A DNA stretch of 43,780 nt from an uncultured Prevotella sp. (GCA_900315765.1 ONAK01000037.1:1-43780), one strand, 5' to 3'. Positions 24,605-36,351 are shown, numbered from the stretch's first letter. The notes: generated by a model from the sequence alone, not told the origin. Program-made: numbers and translations.

Positions 24605-26509
24605 ATGAAGATTAAATCTATTTTAATGTTTTTCCTGGCCTGTTGTATGCAGGCTAACGCCGAAACCATATGTAATGATGATGGTACGGTGACTTTCCTG
24701 TACAAAAATGATCAAGCCAAAGAAGTTCTGGTTGATGTACAGTTTGCAGGGCGGAAGCCTATGCAGAAGGATGCAAAGACAGGTCTGTGGACTATAACGC
24801 TTGGTCCTGCAGCTCCCGACATGTATCCTTATTGCTTTGTAGTTGACGGAGTGAGCATCATGGATCCTGACAATCCGCAGTATTTCCCTAACGAAGGCTT
24901 TAAGAACAGCCTGCTGGAAATTAAATCGAAAGATGGACTCGTTCATGACATAAAGGACGTTCCCCATGGTACAATTGAGTATGTACATTATTACTCAAAG
25001 AGTCTGGGTGGTACAAATAATGCGATTGTCTATCTTCCACCTAACTATATGATGAACTTTGATAAGAAGTATCCTGTATTCTATCTGATAAGTGGAACTA
25101 CTGATACTGAAGAAGTTTATTATAAGGTAGGACGAGTAAACTATATCCTCGATAACTTGTTGGCAAAGAAGGCTGCTAAGGAGATGATTATCGTATTACC
25201 CTATGGAAATCCAACAAAGTTGCTCGCAGCTCCAGCTGCAAATGGTGCTCCACAAACCCGATTCGGCGGCGATGTTTTTAGTAAAGACTTGATAAATGAT
25301 CTGATGCCGTTTATCGAGAAGAACTATCGTACTATCAATAACAAGGACCATCGTGCCATTGGAGGTTTCTCGCGTGGTGGTAATCAGGCTTTGTTCAATG
25401 GCTTGAGTAATCTTGATAAATTCTCGTATCTGTGTAGTTACAGCTCTTTCACATCTACAGATATTGCAGGTGTATACGATAATGCAGACGACACAAACAA
25501 GAAGATCCGCCTGTTCTGGCTTGGAGTTGGTACCGATGATTTCCTGTATGGAAATGCTCGCGACTATATGGAATTTCTTGATAAAAAAGGAATTCGTAGT
25601 GTAAAGGAGTTTACCAACGATAAGTTTGGACATACTTGGATGAACGCCAAATATTTCCTGAGCAAGACATTACCTCTGCTTTTTAATAAGAAGGCTTCGG
25701 AGGAGGCTATGAAGAATGGTGAACCAGCCCCTGCTGCTACTGGAAAGGAGCAACAATTCACCCCAGGAGTTATGGCACGCCTTTTCCCACGTCCAATCAT
25801 CTCACCTGAATACACCGAAGATGGCATCATATTCCGTTTTAAAGCACCTGATGCTCAAAAGGTAGAGTTGGAGTGCGAGATCCTGCCAGAGAATCTGACT
25901 ATGGACCGTGACAGCGATGGTGTGTGGAGCGTAAAGATGAGTGATAATCTGTTTGAAACCTTCAAATACTGCTTTGTAGTTGATGGAATGCAGGTTGCCG
26001 ATCCAAGTAACATGTTTATCTCTCCCGATGCAGGATTTAAATACAGTATCGCCGACAATCCTAAATCACCATTTAATTTCGCATCTCAGGGAGAAATCGC
26101 TCACGGACGTGTAAGTTACGACCTGCAAAGGAATACCGCTTTCTATTCTTCAGGCAATATGAGAATGGGTGTGATGCCTGCTTTTATCCAGCTAATTCCT
26201 GCAGAAGGTGAGTCTGTTGAGAGTTGGTTTAAGGTAGGTGGTGCCGATGCTATTGCCGATCGGATGATTGCCGATGGAAAAACAAAGCCTTGCATGATAA
26301 CTGTCAGCGCCACGGATTTCAGTCAGCAGCAGGGCGGTATGCAGATGCCTGGTTTCAAAATGAATAAACTCGATGCTAACGATTATCCAACATGGAGTCA
26401 GCGTCGTAGAGCTTTGATAAAGTTGCTGCTTGATATTAAGAAGCAGCCAGATCCAGAATTCCCTGCTATGGGCGGCGGCTTCGGCGGCGGCTTCGGTGGT
26501 AATGATTAA
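24605..26509 (+). CDS. CE1-like feruloyl esterase with two E-set modules and degenerate second esterase domain
   Basis: The start at 24605 gives the signal peptide MKIKSILMFFLACCMQANA; the frame is open further upstream but that overlaps GH31. Order of parts: an N-terminal Ig-like E-set module (residues ~20-110, DDGTVTFLYKNDQAKEVLVD), a CE1 alpha/beta-hydrolase (about 120-380) with nucleophile S256 in GGFSRGG, an acid at D311 or D312 in GVGTDDF and H343 in FGHTW. A second E-set module follows (EDGIIFRFKAPDAQKVELEC), then a shortened esterase-like region with no GxSxG and a Gly/Phe tail (GGGFGGGFGGND). Secreted feruloyl esterases of this type release ferulate from arabinoxylan. The substrate is inferred from context; acetyl-xylan is the alternative. 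Confidence 0.83.
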   Translation: MKIKSILMFFLACCMQANAETICNDDGTVTFLYKNDQAKEVLVDVQFAGRKPMQKDAKTGLWTITLGPAAPDMYPYCFVVDGVSIMDPDNPQYFPNEGFKNSLLEIKSKDGLVHDIKDVPHGTIEYVHYYSKSLGGTNNAIVYLPPNYMMNFDKKYPVFYLISGTTDTEEVYYKVGRVNYILDNLLAKKAAKEMIIVLPYGNPTKLLAAPAANGAPQTRFGGDVFSKDLINDLMPFIEKNYRTINNKDHRAIGGFSRGGNQALFNGLSNLDKFSYLCSYSSFTSTDIAGVYDNADDTNKKIRLFWLGVGTDDFLYGNARDYMEFLDKKGIRSVKEFTNDKFGHTWMNAKYFLSKTLPLLFNKKASEEAMKNGEPAPAATGKEQQFTPGVMARLFPRPIISPEYTEDGIIFRFKAPDAQKVELECEILPENLTMDRDSDGVWSVKMSDNLFETFKYCFVVDGMQVADPSNMFISPDAGFKYSIADNPKSPFNFASQGEIAHGRVSYDLQRNTAFYSSGNMRMGVMPAFIQLIPAEGESVESWFKVGGADAIADRMIADGKTKPCMITVSATDFSQQQGGMQMPGFKMNKLDANDYPTWSQRRRALIKLLLDIKKQPDPEFPAMGGGFGGGFGGND

Positions 26510-26527
26510 ATAAAATAAGGATAACTA

Positions 26528-27712
26528 ATGAAAATTATATCAACTATTGTATTTTGTTGTGCTACCCTCTGTGCTCAGGCACAAGGGGGTAGCCAGCTTC
26601 CTTTGGTTTACCCTGTTGAAAATACAGGTGTTGCTTTTGCAAAACCCTCTATGCCTGAGGCTAGTAAGTTGCCCGTTATTGTGAATCTGCCCAATCCGCT
26701 TGAAGGTGTGAATGCTTTCGGTGATTGGTCTCGCAAACGAAGTGAGATTGCTGCTCTGATTCAGCATTATGGGATAGGTGAAAAACCTGTAGTAAATAAA
26801 GAGTGTATAAAGGCTCGTATGTCGGGCGATACTTTGATCGTAGATGTTACGGTTAATGGCGAGACGCTTACGTTAAGTTCGGAGATAAAATATCCTAAGA
26901 CAGGTAAGGCTCCTTATCCACTGATGATTGGATCAAGTATGATAGCTCTTCCGCGTCAATTGTTTGCCGATCGGCCTATTGCCACAATGACCTTCCACGA
27001 GAAACAGGTTAACGATTATGGTCAGTGGGGCAAGCACCATGAGAGAGGTGAACACAATTTCGATAGGCTCTATCCGTATTTGAAAGATAATGGTGCCTAT
27101 AGCGAATGGGCTTGGGGCTTCAGTCGTCTGCTTGATGGATTGGAACAGCTAGGGCCTGAAATCACCAAGATTGATATGAAGCATATTGGCGTTACTGGTT
27201 GTTCGTATGCTGGTAAGATGGCTTTGTATTGTGGCGCTTTCGACGAGCGAGTGGCGCTCACCATCGCTCAGGAGCCTGGTGGCGGTGGTGCTGCTGCTTG
27301 GCGTATATCACATCTGCAGAATGATGTGGAGAATATTGATAGAACAGACTATCATTGGTTCTTAGAAAGCCAACTCCAGAACTTCCGTGGCGATAGTGTT
27401 TATCAGTTGCCTTACGACCAGCATGAACTATGTGCACTTGTGTGTCCACGTGCTTTGCTGTTGTTGGGAAATCCTGATTACAAGTGGTTGGCAGATGACG
27501 CGATGCTTGTTTCGGCACAAGAAGCAAGAAAGGTTTGGGCCCGGTTTGGTATTGCCGATCGTATGGGTTGGAGCATTGTAGGTGGTCACGGCCATTGTCA
27601 GCTACCTGAATGTCAATGGCCTGAGGTCCTGGCGTTTATTGATAAATTCTTGTTGGGACGTGAGGCTGATACAAATGATGTACATGTATATTCTAAAACA
27701 TTAATAAAATGA
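26528..27712 (+). CDS. CE15 glucuronoyl (4-O-methyl-glucuronoyl) esterase
   Basis: This 394-residue secreted esterase should split ester bonds between xylan glucuronate and lignin alcohols. It has a signal peptide (ends LCAQAQ). CE15 motifs are HYGIGEKP, the nucleophile block TGCSYAGKMAL (S226), the acid in QEPGGGGAAAWR (E249), LPYDQHEL, and the histidine in GGHGHCQLP (probably H356). The usual arginine after the serine (GCSRxGK) is tyrosine here, as in a subset of bacterial CE15. The stop overlaps the next start by four bases (ATGA), so the two genes are translationally coupled. Side by side with GH115, it points to glucuronoxylan that was attached to lignin. Confidence 0.9.
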   Translation: MKIISTIVFCCATLCAQAQGGSQLPLVYPVENTGVAFAKPSMPEASKLPVIVNLPNPLEGVNAFGDWSRKRSEIAALIQHYGIGEKPVVNKECIKARMSGDTLIVDVTVNGETLTLSSEIKYPKTGKAPYPLMIGSSMIALPRQLFADRPIATMTFHEKQVNDYGQWGKHHERGEHNFDRLYPYLKDNGAYSEWAWGFSRLLDGLEQLGPEITKIDMKHIGVTGCSYAGKMALYCGAFDERVALTIAQEPGGGGAAAWRISHLQNDVENIDRTDYHWFLESQLQNFRGDSVYQLPYDQHELCALVCPRALLLLGNPDYKWLADDAMLVSAQEARKVWARFGIADRMGWSIVGGHGHCQLPECQWPEVLAFIDKFLLGREADTNDVHVYSKTLIK

Positions 27713-29481
27713 AGAAAATAATATTCTCTGTATGTATGTGTTGCCTCTCGGCTGTAGCCATGGCTCAGCCAGCAGGCGGATTCGGAGGCTTCCAGGCACC
27801 TCAGGTTAAGCTGGAGACCTCTCAGGAGTGGAAAGATGTAAACTATGCTGGCGATGATAAGGCCTATCACACCTGTGATATCTATCTCCCCAAGAAGGAG
27901 CAGGCATCTTATCCCGTAGTCATCCATATCTATGGTAGTGCCTGGTTCAGCAATAACAGCAAGGGCGCAGCCGATTTGGGTACCATTGTGAAGAGCCTGT
28001 TGGATGCTGGTTTTGCTGTGGTTTGTCCTAACCACCGTTCGAGCATGGACGCCAAGTGGCCAGCTCAGATTCATGATATCCGTGCCGTCATCCGTTTCGT
28101 TCGTGGCGAGGCCGAGAAGTATAAGTTCGACACCTCGTTCATCGCTACCAGTGGCTTCTCTTCGGGTGGTCATCTGTCTTCAATCGCAGCTACTACTAGC
28201 GGTGTTAAGCACATGAAGGTGGGCACCGTTGATATCGACCTGGAGGGCACTGTGGGCAAGTATCTCTGCCAGAGCAGTGAGGTGAATGCCGCTTGCGACT
28301 GGTCGGGCCCTGTTGATCTGACCGCTATGGATTGTGGCGAGCATATGACAATGGGTGAGAATAGCCCAGAGGACGTGCTGCTCAATTCCAAGTTGGACAA
28401 GGAACCAGATAAATATCGCAGTTTGAGCGCTACTAACTATGTAGATAGTTACGACCCACCCATCATCATCTTCCATGGCGAGAAGGATAATGTGGTGCCT
28501 TGCTGTCAGGGTAAAAAGTTCTACGAGCTTTTGCTGGCTGCTGGTGTGAAGACCGAGGCCACCTTTGTGCCCGAGGGCAGTCATGGCGGTCCAGCTATGT
28601 ACACCAAGGAGAATCTGAAAAAGATGGTGAATTTCTTGCAGGATGTGATGCTGAAGGAACGTATCATCGAGGATGGTGGTACCGGAGCCTATAAGGCCAT
28701 CATGAAAGAAGTGCCTGGCCTGAAGGAACACACCGTGTTCTGTCCGCAGGACCTGTCGCAGTTTGATGCCCAGCATCCGCTGCCCGTGTTGGTATGGGGC
28801 AATGGTGCTTGCGCCAACTCACCTTTCGAGCACATGAACTTCCTCAACGAGATTGCCTCGCATGGCTATCTGGTATTGGCCACTGGCATCATCCCCATGG
28901 ATGATGAGTGGTATAAAGGTCCTATGTCGCGCTCAGAGCAGCAGATTGAGTCTATCGATTGGGCTATCGCTCAGAATGCCGATCCGGAGTCACCCTTCTA
29001 TCAGAAGATCGACGTGAAGAATATCTGTGTGTCGGGTATGTCGTGCGGTGGACTGCAGACCCTCTTCAACTGTGCCGACCCTCGTATCAAATCGCTGATG
29101 ATTTGTAATAGCGGTCTCTTCAACCAACAGAATGCTGCTCAGGCAGTAGGCGGTATGCCCATGCCTCCCAAGGAGAAGTTGAAGGAGATTCATACACCTA
29201 TTATATATATACTGGGTGGCGAGACAGATATCGCCTATGGCAATGGTATGGATGATTTCCATCGTATCAGTCACGTGCCAGCTTGTGCTGTTAACTATCC
29301 CGTAGGTCATGGCGGTACCTATCGTGAGCCTCATGGTGGTGAGTTCACCGTAGTGGCTTTGGCTTGGCTCGACTGGCAGCTGAAGGGCGACAAGCAGGCT
29401 GAGAAAATGTTCAAGGGCAAGAAGCCCGGCCTCCTGAAGCGCAAAGACTGGACCATCGAAAAGAACGCTAAGGTTAAATAA
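27709..29481 (+). CDS. Two-domain secreted esterase (two fused alpha/beta-hydrolases)
   Basis: This 590-residue protein has a signal peptide (ends AVAMAQ) and a Gly/Phe-rich linker (PAGGFGGFQAPQ). Domain 1 (about 35-320) is an alpha/beta-hydrolase of the HSL/BD-FAE type. It has the oxyanion motif HIYGSAWFS, the nucleophile S151 in SGFSSGGH, the acid region HGEKDNVVP and a histidine in GSHGG. Domain 2 (about 335-565) is a chlorophyllase/PET-hydrolase-like alpha/beta-hydrolase. It has WGNGACANSP, the nucleophile S445 in SGMSCGGLQ, GGETDIAY and VGHGG. Both triads look complete. In this locus acetyl-xylan or feruloyl esterase activity is most likely. The exact substrates are unknown. Confidence 0.82.
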   Translation: MKKIIFSVCMCCLSAVAMAQPAGGFGGFQAPQVKLETSQEWKDVNYAGDDKAYHTCDIYLPKKEQASYPVVIHIYGSAWFSNNSKGAADLGTIVKSLLDAGFAVVCPNHRSSMDAKWPAQIHDIRAVIRFVRGEAEKYKFDTSFIATSGFSSGGHLSSIAATTSGVKHMKVGTVDIDLEGTVGKYLCQSSEVNAACDWSGPVDLTAMDCGEHMTMGENSPEDVLLNSKLDKEPDKYRSLSATNYVDSYDPPIIIFHGEKDNVVPCCQGKKFYELLLAAGVKTEATFVPEGSHGGPAMYTKENLKKMVNFLQDVMLKERIIEDGGTGAYKAIMKEVPGLKEHTVFCPQDLSQFDAQHPLPVLVWGNGACANSPFEHMNFLNEIASHGYLVLATGIIPMDDEWYKGPMSRSEQQIESIDWAIAQNADPESPFYQKIDVKNICVSGMSCGGLQTLFNCADPRIKSLMICNSGLFNQQNAAQAVGGMPMPPKEKLKEIHTPIIYILGGETDIAYGNGMDDFHRISHVPACAVNYPVGHGGTYREPHGGEFTVVALAWLDWQLKGDKQAEKMFKGKKPGLLKRKDWTIEKNAKVK

Positions 29482-29482
29482 G

Positions 29483-29515
29483 AAAAAAATGTTCCCACCT
29501 TGGGAACATTTTTTT
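29483..29515. terminator. Bidirectional intrinsic terminator
   Basis: The hairpin has stem ATGTTCCCA / TGGGAACAT around CCT, with runs of A before and T after, so it works on both strands. It ends the esterase operon (plus) and the starch operon (minus), which converge here. The core TTCCCACCTTGGGAA recurs as a family of palindromes at 43611-43669. Confidence 0.92.
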
Positions 29516-29520
29516 GTAGG

Positions 29521-31425
29521 TTAGTCGTGTAAGATAAGTGTCGACTGGGCATCTACAATGGCCCTGGAGCCTGTGATGGTGCCGAGACCATTCTCATTGA
29601 TGGTTCCATCGCAGCATACGATAGTGTAGTGGCCATCAGGGATGGTGAGCTCTATGGGCTCCTTGTTGGCATTGAGCACCACGATGATGTTTCGCCAGTC
29701 GTCGCGACCTGCATAGTTCTTCAGGCGGAAAGCCACCACACTCTCAGGAGCATCAATAAACTCCAGGTGCTTGCGCACCAAGTCGGCATTGCCCAAACGG
29801 AATGCAGGATGGTTCTTGCGCAACTGAATCAGGTTCTTATAATAATTGAATACCTGTGGATACTTGGTCTTGTTGGTCCAGTCGAGCTGGTTGATGCTGT
29901 CGGGCGACTCAAAGCTGTTGTGTACGCCTTTCTTGTTGCGCAGCAGTTCCTCACCGCTGAGTATGAAAGGCACGCCCTGTGAGGTGAATACGGCTGTCTG
30001 TGCCAGCAGGTCGAGCTTGATCAACTCTTCGGTAGTGATATCAGGGATGCTAGCCTGCAAGCGATCTACTAAACACATGTCGTCATGACAGCTCACGTAG
30101 CTGATCATCTGCGTGGGCTCTGTGGCCCAGGGCTCCTTGCTATAGTTTACCTTGGTCATATCCACCTGTGGATGACTGATGGCGCCAGCGATACCGAATT
30201 TGAGGCTCTCCTTGTTGCCTGCCAGGCCTGCTAAGAAGGCGGGCTTGGTGTCGTCGCTGAATGGACCACGCAGGGCATCGCGAATCTCATCGCTGAAGGC
30301 GGCTATGCGTGGCATCTGTGGGATGTTTGCCTTCATGCCGAGCTTTTCCTGCGGATAGGCACAGCTGCCTGCGCTCCAGCCCTCGCCGTAGATAAAAATG
30401 GTGGGATCGATGGCATCCACAGCCTTGCGGATGGCGTTCATCGTCTCGATGTCGTGAACGCCCATCAGATCGAAACGGAATCCATCGATATGGAATTCGT
30501 TAATCCAGTACTTCACGCTCTCAATCATAAACTGGCGCATCATAGGCTTCTCCGATGCAGTCTCGTTACCGCATCCACTGCCGTTGCTGTACTGACCGTC
30601 GGCTGTCTTGCGATAGAAATAGTCGGGATAGGTGCGCTGGAAGTTGGAGTGCTCGATGTCGTAGGTGTGATTATACACCACGTCGAGAATCACACGGATG
30701 CCTGCCTTATGCAGGGCCTGCACCATCTGCTTGAACTCACGAATACGCACCTCAGGCTTGTAAGGATTGGTGGAATAGCCACCCTCGGGCACGTTGTAGT
30801 TCACTGGATCGTAGCCCCAGTTGTACTTGTTGTCGCTCAGTCGTGTCTCATCCACCGAACCATAGTCGTAGCTGGGCAGGATATGCACAGCGTTGATGCC
30901 TAATGACTTCAGGTGGTCGATAGCCCAAGGCTCTGTCAAAGCCATGAACTTGCCTGGATATTGGGCATTCTGACGATGGATAGAGAAGTCGCGATGGTGC
31001 ATCTCGTAGATAATCAGATCGGCTGGCGACTTGACGACAGGACGCTCATCGCAGCACCAATGAGCAGGATTGGTCTTCTTCATATCAATGATGGCGCCAC
31101 GCTTGCCATTGGCACCTACAGCCTTGGCGAATACACCGGGGCACTCGCCTTTGCCCATGTCGAAGGTGTAGAACATACCCATCAGGTCGCCCTTGATGGT
31201 AGCAGTCCAGCACTCGTTGCCAGTCTTCTGCATTTTTACGCGTTTGATGGCCTTGCCGCCTAGTCCGTCTTTATAGACACGGACAGTAATCTGCTTGGCA
31301 TCATTGGGTGCAAACAACTGGAACTTCGTCTCTTGAGGTGCATAGCTCACCTCTTTAAACGTCTGTGCTACTACCTGATGGGGTAGTAGCATAGACAACA
31401 ATCCTGCAAAAATTAATCTCTTCAT
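29521..31425 (-). CDS. pulA: GH13 type I pullulanase (secreted debranching enzyme)
   Basis: This 634-residue enzyme should cut alpha-1,6 branches in pullulan and amylopectin. It has a signal peptide (ends HQVVAQ). An N-terminal CBM48-like sandwich (ETKFQLFAPNDAKQITVRVY) precedes the pullulanase signature YNWGYDPVNYNVPEGGYSTNP. The GH13 regions are DVVYNHT, the nucleophile aspartate in GFRFDLMGVHD, the acid glutamate in IYGEGW and the third aspartate in YVSCHDDM. It is the last gene of malQ-susB-pulA; susB ends only 3 bases before its start. Secretion suggests periplasmic or surface action. Confidence 0.9.
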   Translation of the reverse strand: MKRLIFAGLLSMLLPHQVVAQTFKEVSYAPQETKFQLFAPNDAKQITVRVYKDGLGGKAIKRVKMQKTGNECWTATIKGDLMGMFYTFDMGKGECPGVFAKAVGANGKRGAIIDMKKTNPAHWCCDERPVVKSPADLIIYEMHHRDFSIHRQNAQYPGKFMALTEPWAIDHLKSLGINAVHILPSYDYGSVDETRLSDNKYNWGYDPVNYNVPEGGYSTNPYKPEVRIREFKQMVQALHKAGIRVILDVVYNHTYDIEHSNFQRTYPDYFYRKTADGQYSNGSGCGNETASEKPMMRQFMIESVKYWINEFHIDGFRFDLMGVHDIETMNAIRKAVDAIDPTIFIYGEGWSAGSCAYPQEKLGMKANIPQMPRIAAFSDEIRDALRGPFSDDTKPAFLAGLAGNKESLKFGIAGAISHPQVDMTKVNYSKEPWATEPTQMISYVSCHDDMCLVDRLQASIPDITTEELIKLDLLAQTAVFTSQGVPFILSGEELLRNKKGVHNSFESPDSINQLDWTNKTKYPQVFNYYKNLIQLRKNHPAFRLGNADLVRKHLEFIDAPESVVAFRLKNYAGRDDWRNIIVVLNANKEPIELTIPDGHYTIVCCDGTINENGLGTITGSRAIVDAQSTLILHD

Positions 31426-31428
31426 GCT

Positions 31429-33639
<2,211 letters not shown>

Positions 33640-36318
33640 TTATTTTCTTCCGCTTTGAATAATTAAAGTGCTGATTTCTTCGTTGAAACTATCGGCCTGC
33701 AGCAACTGCTCGATGGTGAGGTGCATGCGGTAACGCCAGTAGTGGCGTGGATTGGCCGGAATGTTGATACGCTCGGCATCCTGGTCGGGCAGTCGCAGAG
33801 TCTCGTCAGTACTCAGCCAGTCCTGCAGCGATAGCAGACAGAGCATAGATGGTGATGTGAGATGACGGCTCACGATGTCTTTGGCTAACCATCCTGGTAG
33901 TGGATGTGGGGCAGCTCCGCCTCGATGCAGCATCGAGTTGTAGTAATCCTGAGTTTGTTCTTCGCTTTCATCCCACCATTGGCGTAATGTCGACATATCA
34001 TGGGTAGATATAGTATCAACAGAACGATAGGGGTTATGTTTCAGTTTGCCGAAACGGGTCTTAGGATCTTTTGGCATTGACTGTATCTCAAGACTCAGTA
34101 TGCGCAACTCATTCATAACCCATGGCACGCAATCGGGCACCATACCAAGGTCTTCGGCGCATACCAGCATGCGGGTGGCCTGAGTAAGGCGTGGCAGTTT
34201 CTTCATGGCCTCGGTGTACCAGAACTGATTGTTGCGGCGGTAGAAGTAGTCGTTGTACAATCGATTGAACACAGCCTTGTCATTGTCCCAAAGTGCTTCG
34301 TAGATAAAGTCGTTCTGTACGCCGATTCTTGGATGGAACTTGTTGTCGCTCTTACGATCGCGAACAAAGAGAACATCGCTGATAAGTGCATATAAGCCAT
34401 CACGCAGATTCAGTTCATCCTGATCGGTCTTTCCCTTAAAGGCTGCTTCAACTTTACGTTGGGTGTCGTATTCTGGTTTCATCTGCCAGATATCGTCGTG
34501 TGCGTGGTCTAGGAAGTTGTCCTTTACATATTGAGCACGTTCACCGAACATTCGCTCGAGTGTCCAATCGGCTATAAATGGTTTCGTAAACAAATCCTCC
34601 TGGAATTGCAGACCGTAAGCCTCAATTTCCTCGCGAGTCATACCTAATGATGGTGAGAACTGTCCGAGAAGTCCGTGAACAGAGTCGATAGGAATCTCCC
34701 AGATGCGGAAGAAACCAAGAACGTGGTCAATGCGGTATGCATCGAAGTATTCCGACATCTTGCGGAAACGTCGAACCCACCATGAGCATCCATCTTCGAG
34801 CATTGCATCCCAGTTATATGTCGGAAATCCCCAGTTCTGTCCATTGGCCGAGAAGGCATCAGGTGGTGCGCCAGCCTGTCCGTTCAGGTTGAAGTATTTT
34901 GGCTCTACCCATGCCTCAACACCATCGCGACTTATGCCGATGGGAATATCACCCTTCAGTACTACGCGCTTCTGGCGGGCATAAGCGTGTGCCGCATGCA
35001 TCTGCTGGTCGAGGTTGAACTGTACAAAGTACCAGAATGCCACCTCTTTATATATTTTAGTTGCAGGTTTGGCCATATCCTCGCGCTCTTTCTCTGGCAG
35101 CGTGTGGTGATCGGGCCAATCCTGGAATGTGGCTGTGCCATAGAGGTCGCGATAGTGGCAGAATGCAGCATAGGGTACCAGCCAGTTCTTGTTTTGCTCA
35201 AAGAACTGCTTGTATGCAGCAGTCTTCATGACCTTTGCACCTTCCTGGGCATAAATGGCACGAAGATAGTCCATCTTGGCATTGTTCACGCGTTCGTAAT
35301 CAATCTGTGGCAGTGCATTTAGCTCCTTCTGCAGAGCCTCATACTCTTTGCGTAGTTTCTCATCTTTAAGCTGAGGCAACTGTCGCAAATCAGTATACTG
35401 CGGGTGTAGCGCATAGATGCTTATCGAGTTATACGGATATGAATCCTGCCATGTGTGGGTAATATTGGTGTCGTTGATGGGCAATACCTGCAATACACGC
35501 TGCTTGGTCTTGTCGCACCAGTCTATCATCATTTTCAGATCGCCAAAGTCGCCAACTCCGAAACTGCCTTCACTTCGTAGTGAGAAAATGGGGATTACTG
35601 TGCCTGCACCCTTCCAAGGATAAACAGGGAAATAGGCCTGCGACAGCTCGTAAACCACAACCTCGCCTTCTGTCATCTGTGGCAGTTCTATGGTGCGGTT
35701 CATGCCGTTCTCCCAAAGTGGTGTTACGTCAACCTCTTCGTCGAGAGCCACAAATTTAAACTCGAATGTACGTCCCAATAGGTCGGCATCAAGACTGATT
35801 ACCCACTCGTTGTTCTCGTGCTCTACCATATTGATGGCACGCTTTGCCTCCCAATTGCCTAAAGCCTCGCCTTCGCCTATCAGAGCCAGACGTTCGTTGT
35901 TACGCAACTGAGGTGCTCGTACTTTCAGACGAACGGTCTTGCCGTAGTGAGTTTCTTTGCTCATGTTCTGCTGGCGAGCAGCGATACACTCGGTAAATGC
36001 GGTTGAGTACATGTATGAATCCTCAGGGATGTCAATCCAGTGGTCATAGACAGTGTACTTAGCACCTTTGGCGGCAGCAAACTCCAGTCGGTGAGGAATA
36101 ACCAGCCATTCGTGTCGTGCCTCATGGTCGCCGCGCATTACGGTATAATAATAGTCAATGTGGGCGCTGGTTTTCACCGCCTTGCTCATCTCGCACAACC
36201 AGTGCAACCCGTCTAGGGTTCCCATCTTGTGCTGTTCTGTTTTGCCATCCGTCAGGATGTTAAGTACCAGTTCTTCTCCGAAGGTTGTCTGGTACTCAAG
36301 GTTGAAATTGATCTTCAT
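33640..36318 (-). CDS. malQ: 4-alpha-glucanotransferase (GH77) with two N-terminal CBM20 modules
   Basis: This 892-residue enzyme should move maltosyl units between glucans and release glucose. There is no signal peptide, so it acts in the cytoplasm. Two CBM20 starch-binding modules (residues ~1-115 and ~120-235, the second with EALGNWEAKRAI) precede the GH77 barrel. Motifs are IPIFSLRSEGSFGVGDFGDL, YPYNSISIYALHPQY, the nucleophile aspartate in DAYRIDHVLGFFRIWEIP, the acid glutamate in CAEDLGMVP and STHDMSTLRQWW. It is the first gene of the starch operon. A -7 box lies 26 bases upstream. The length and CBM20 pair match the long DPE2-like form common in Bacteroidetes. Confidence 0.93.
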   Translation of the reverse strand: MKINFNLEYQTTFGEELVLNILTDGKTEQHKMGTLDGLHWLCEMSKAVKTSAHIDYYYTVMRGDHEARHEWLVIPHRLEFAAAKGAKYTVYDHWIDIPEDSYMYSTAFTECIAARQQNMSKETHYGKTVRLKVRAPQLRNNERLALIGEGEALGNWEAKRAINMVEHENNEWVISLDADLLGRTFEFKFVALDEEVDVTPLWENGMNRTIELPQMTEGEVVVYELSQAYFPVYPWKGAGTVIPIFSLRSEGSFGVGDFGDLKMMIDWCDKTKQRVLQVLPINDTNITHTWQDSYPYNSISIYALHPQYTDLRQLPQLKDEKLRKEYEALQKELNALPQIDYERVNNAKMDYLRAIYAQEGAKVMKTAAYKQFFEQNKNWLVPYAAFCHYRDLYGTATFQDWPDHHTLPEKEREDMAKPATKIYKEVAFWYFVQFNLDQQMHAAHAYARQKRVVLKGDIPIGISRDGVEAWVEPKYFNLNGQAGAPPDAFSANGQNWGFPTYNWDAMLEDGCSWWVRRFRKMSEYFDAYRIDHVLGFFRIWEIPIDSVHGLLGQFSPSLGMTREEIEAYGLQFQEDLFTKPFIADWTLERMFGERAQYVKDNFLDHAHDDIWQMKPEYDTQRKVEAAFKGKTDQDELNLRDGLYALISDVLFVRDRKSDNKFHPRIGVQNDFIYEALWDNDKAVFNRLYNDYFYRRNNQFWYTEAMKKLPRLTQATRMLVCAEDLGMVPDCVPWVMNELRILSLEIQSMPKDPKTRFGKLKHNPYRSVDTISTHDMSTLRQWWDESEEQTQDYYNSMLHRGGAAPHPLPGWLAKDIVSRHLTSPSMLCLLSLQDWLSTDETLRLPDQDAERINIPANPRHYWRYRMHLTIEQLLQADSFNEEISTLIIQSGRK

Positions 36319-36343
36319 ACCAATTGTCTTTAGTTATTTTTGG

Positions 36344-36351
36344 CAAAAGTA
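36344..36351 (-). promoter_or_regulatory. -7 box of the malQ-susB-pulA promoter
   Basis: TACTTTTG on the minus strand fits TAnnTTTG, 26 bases upstream of the malQ start. No -33 TTTG is seen at the usual distance; the nearest is 24 bases away. Confidence 0.5.
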
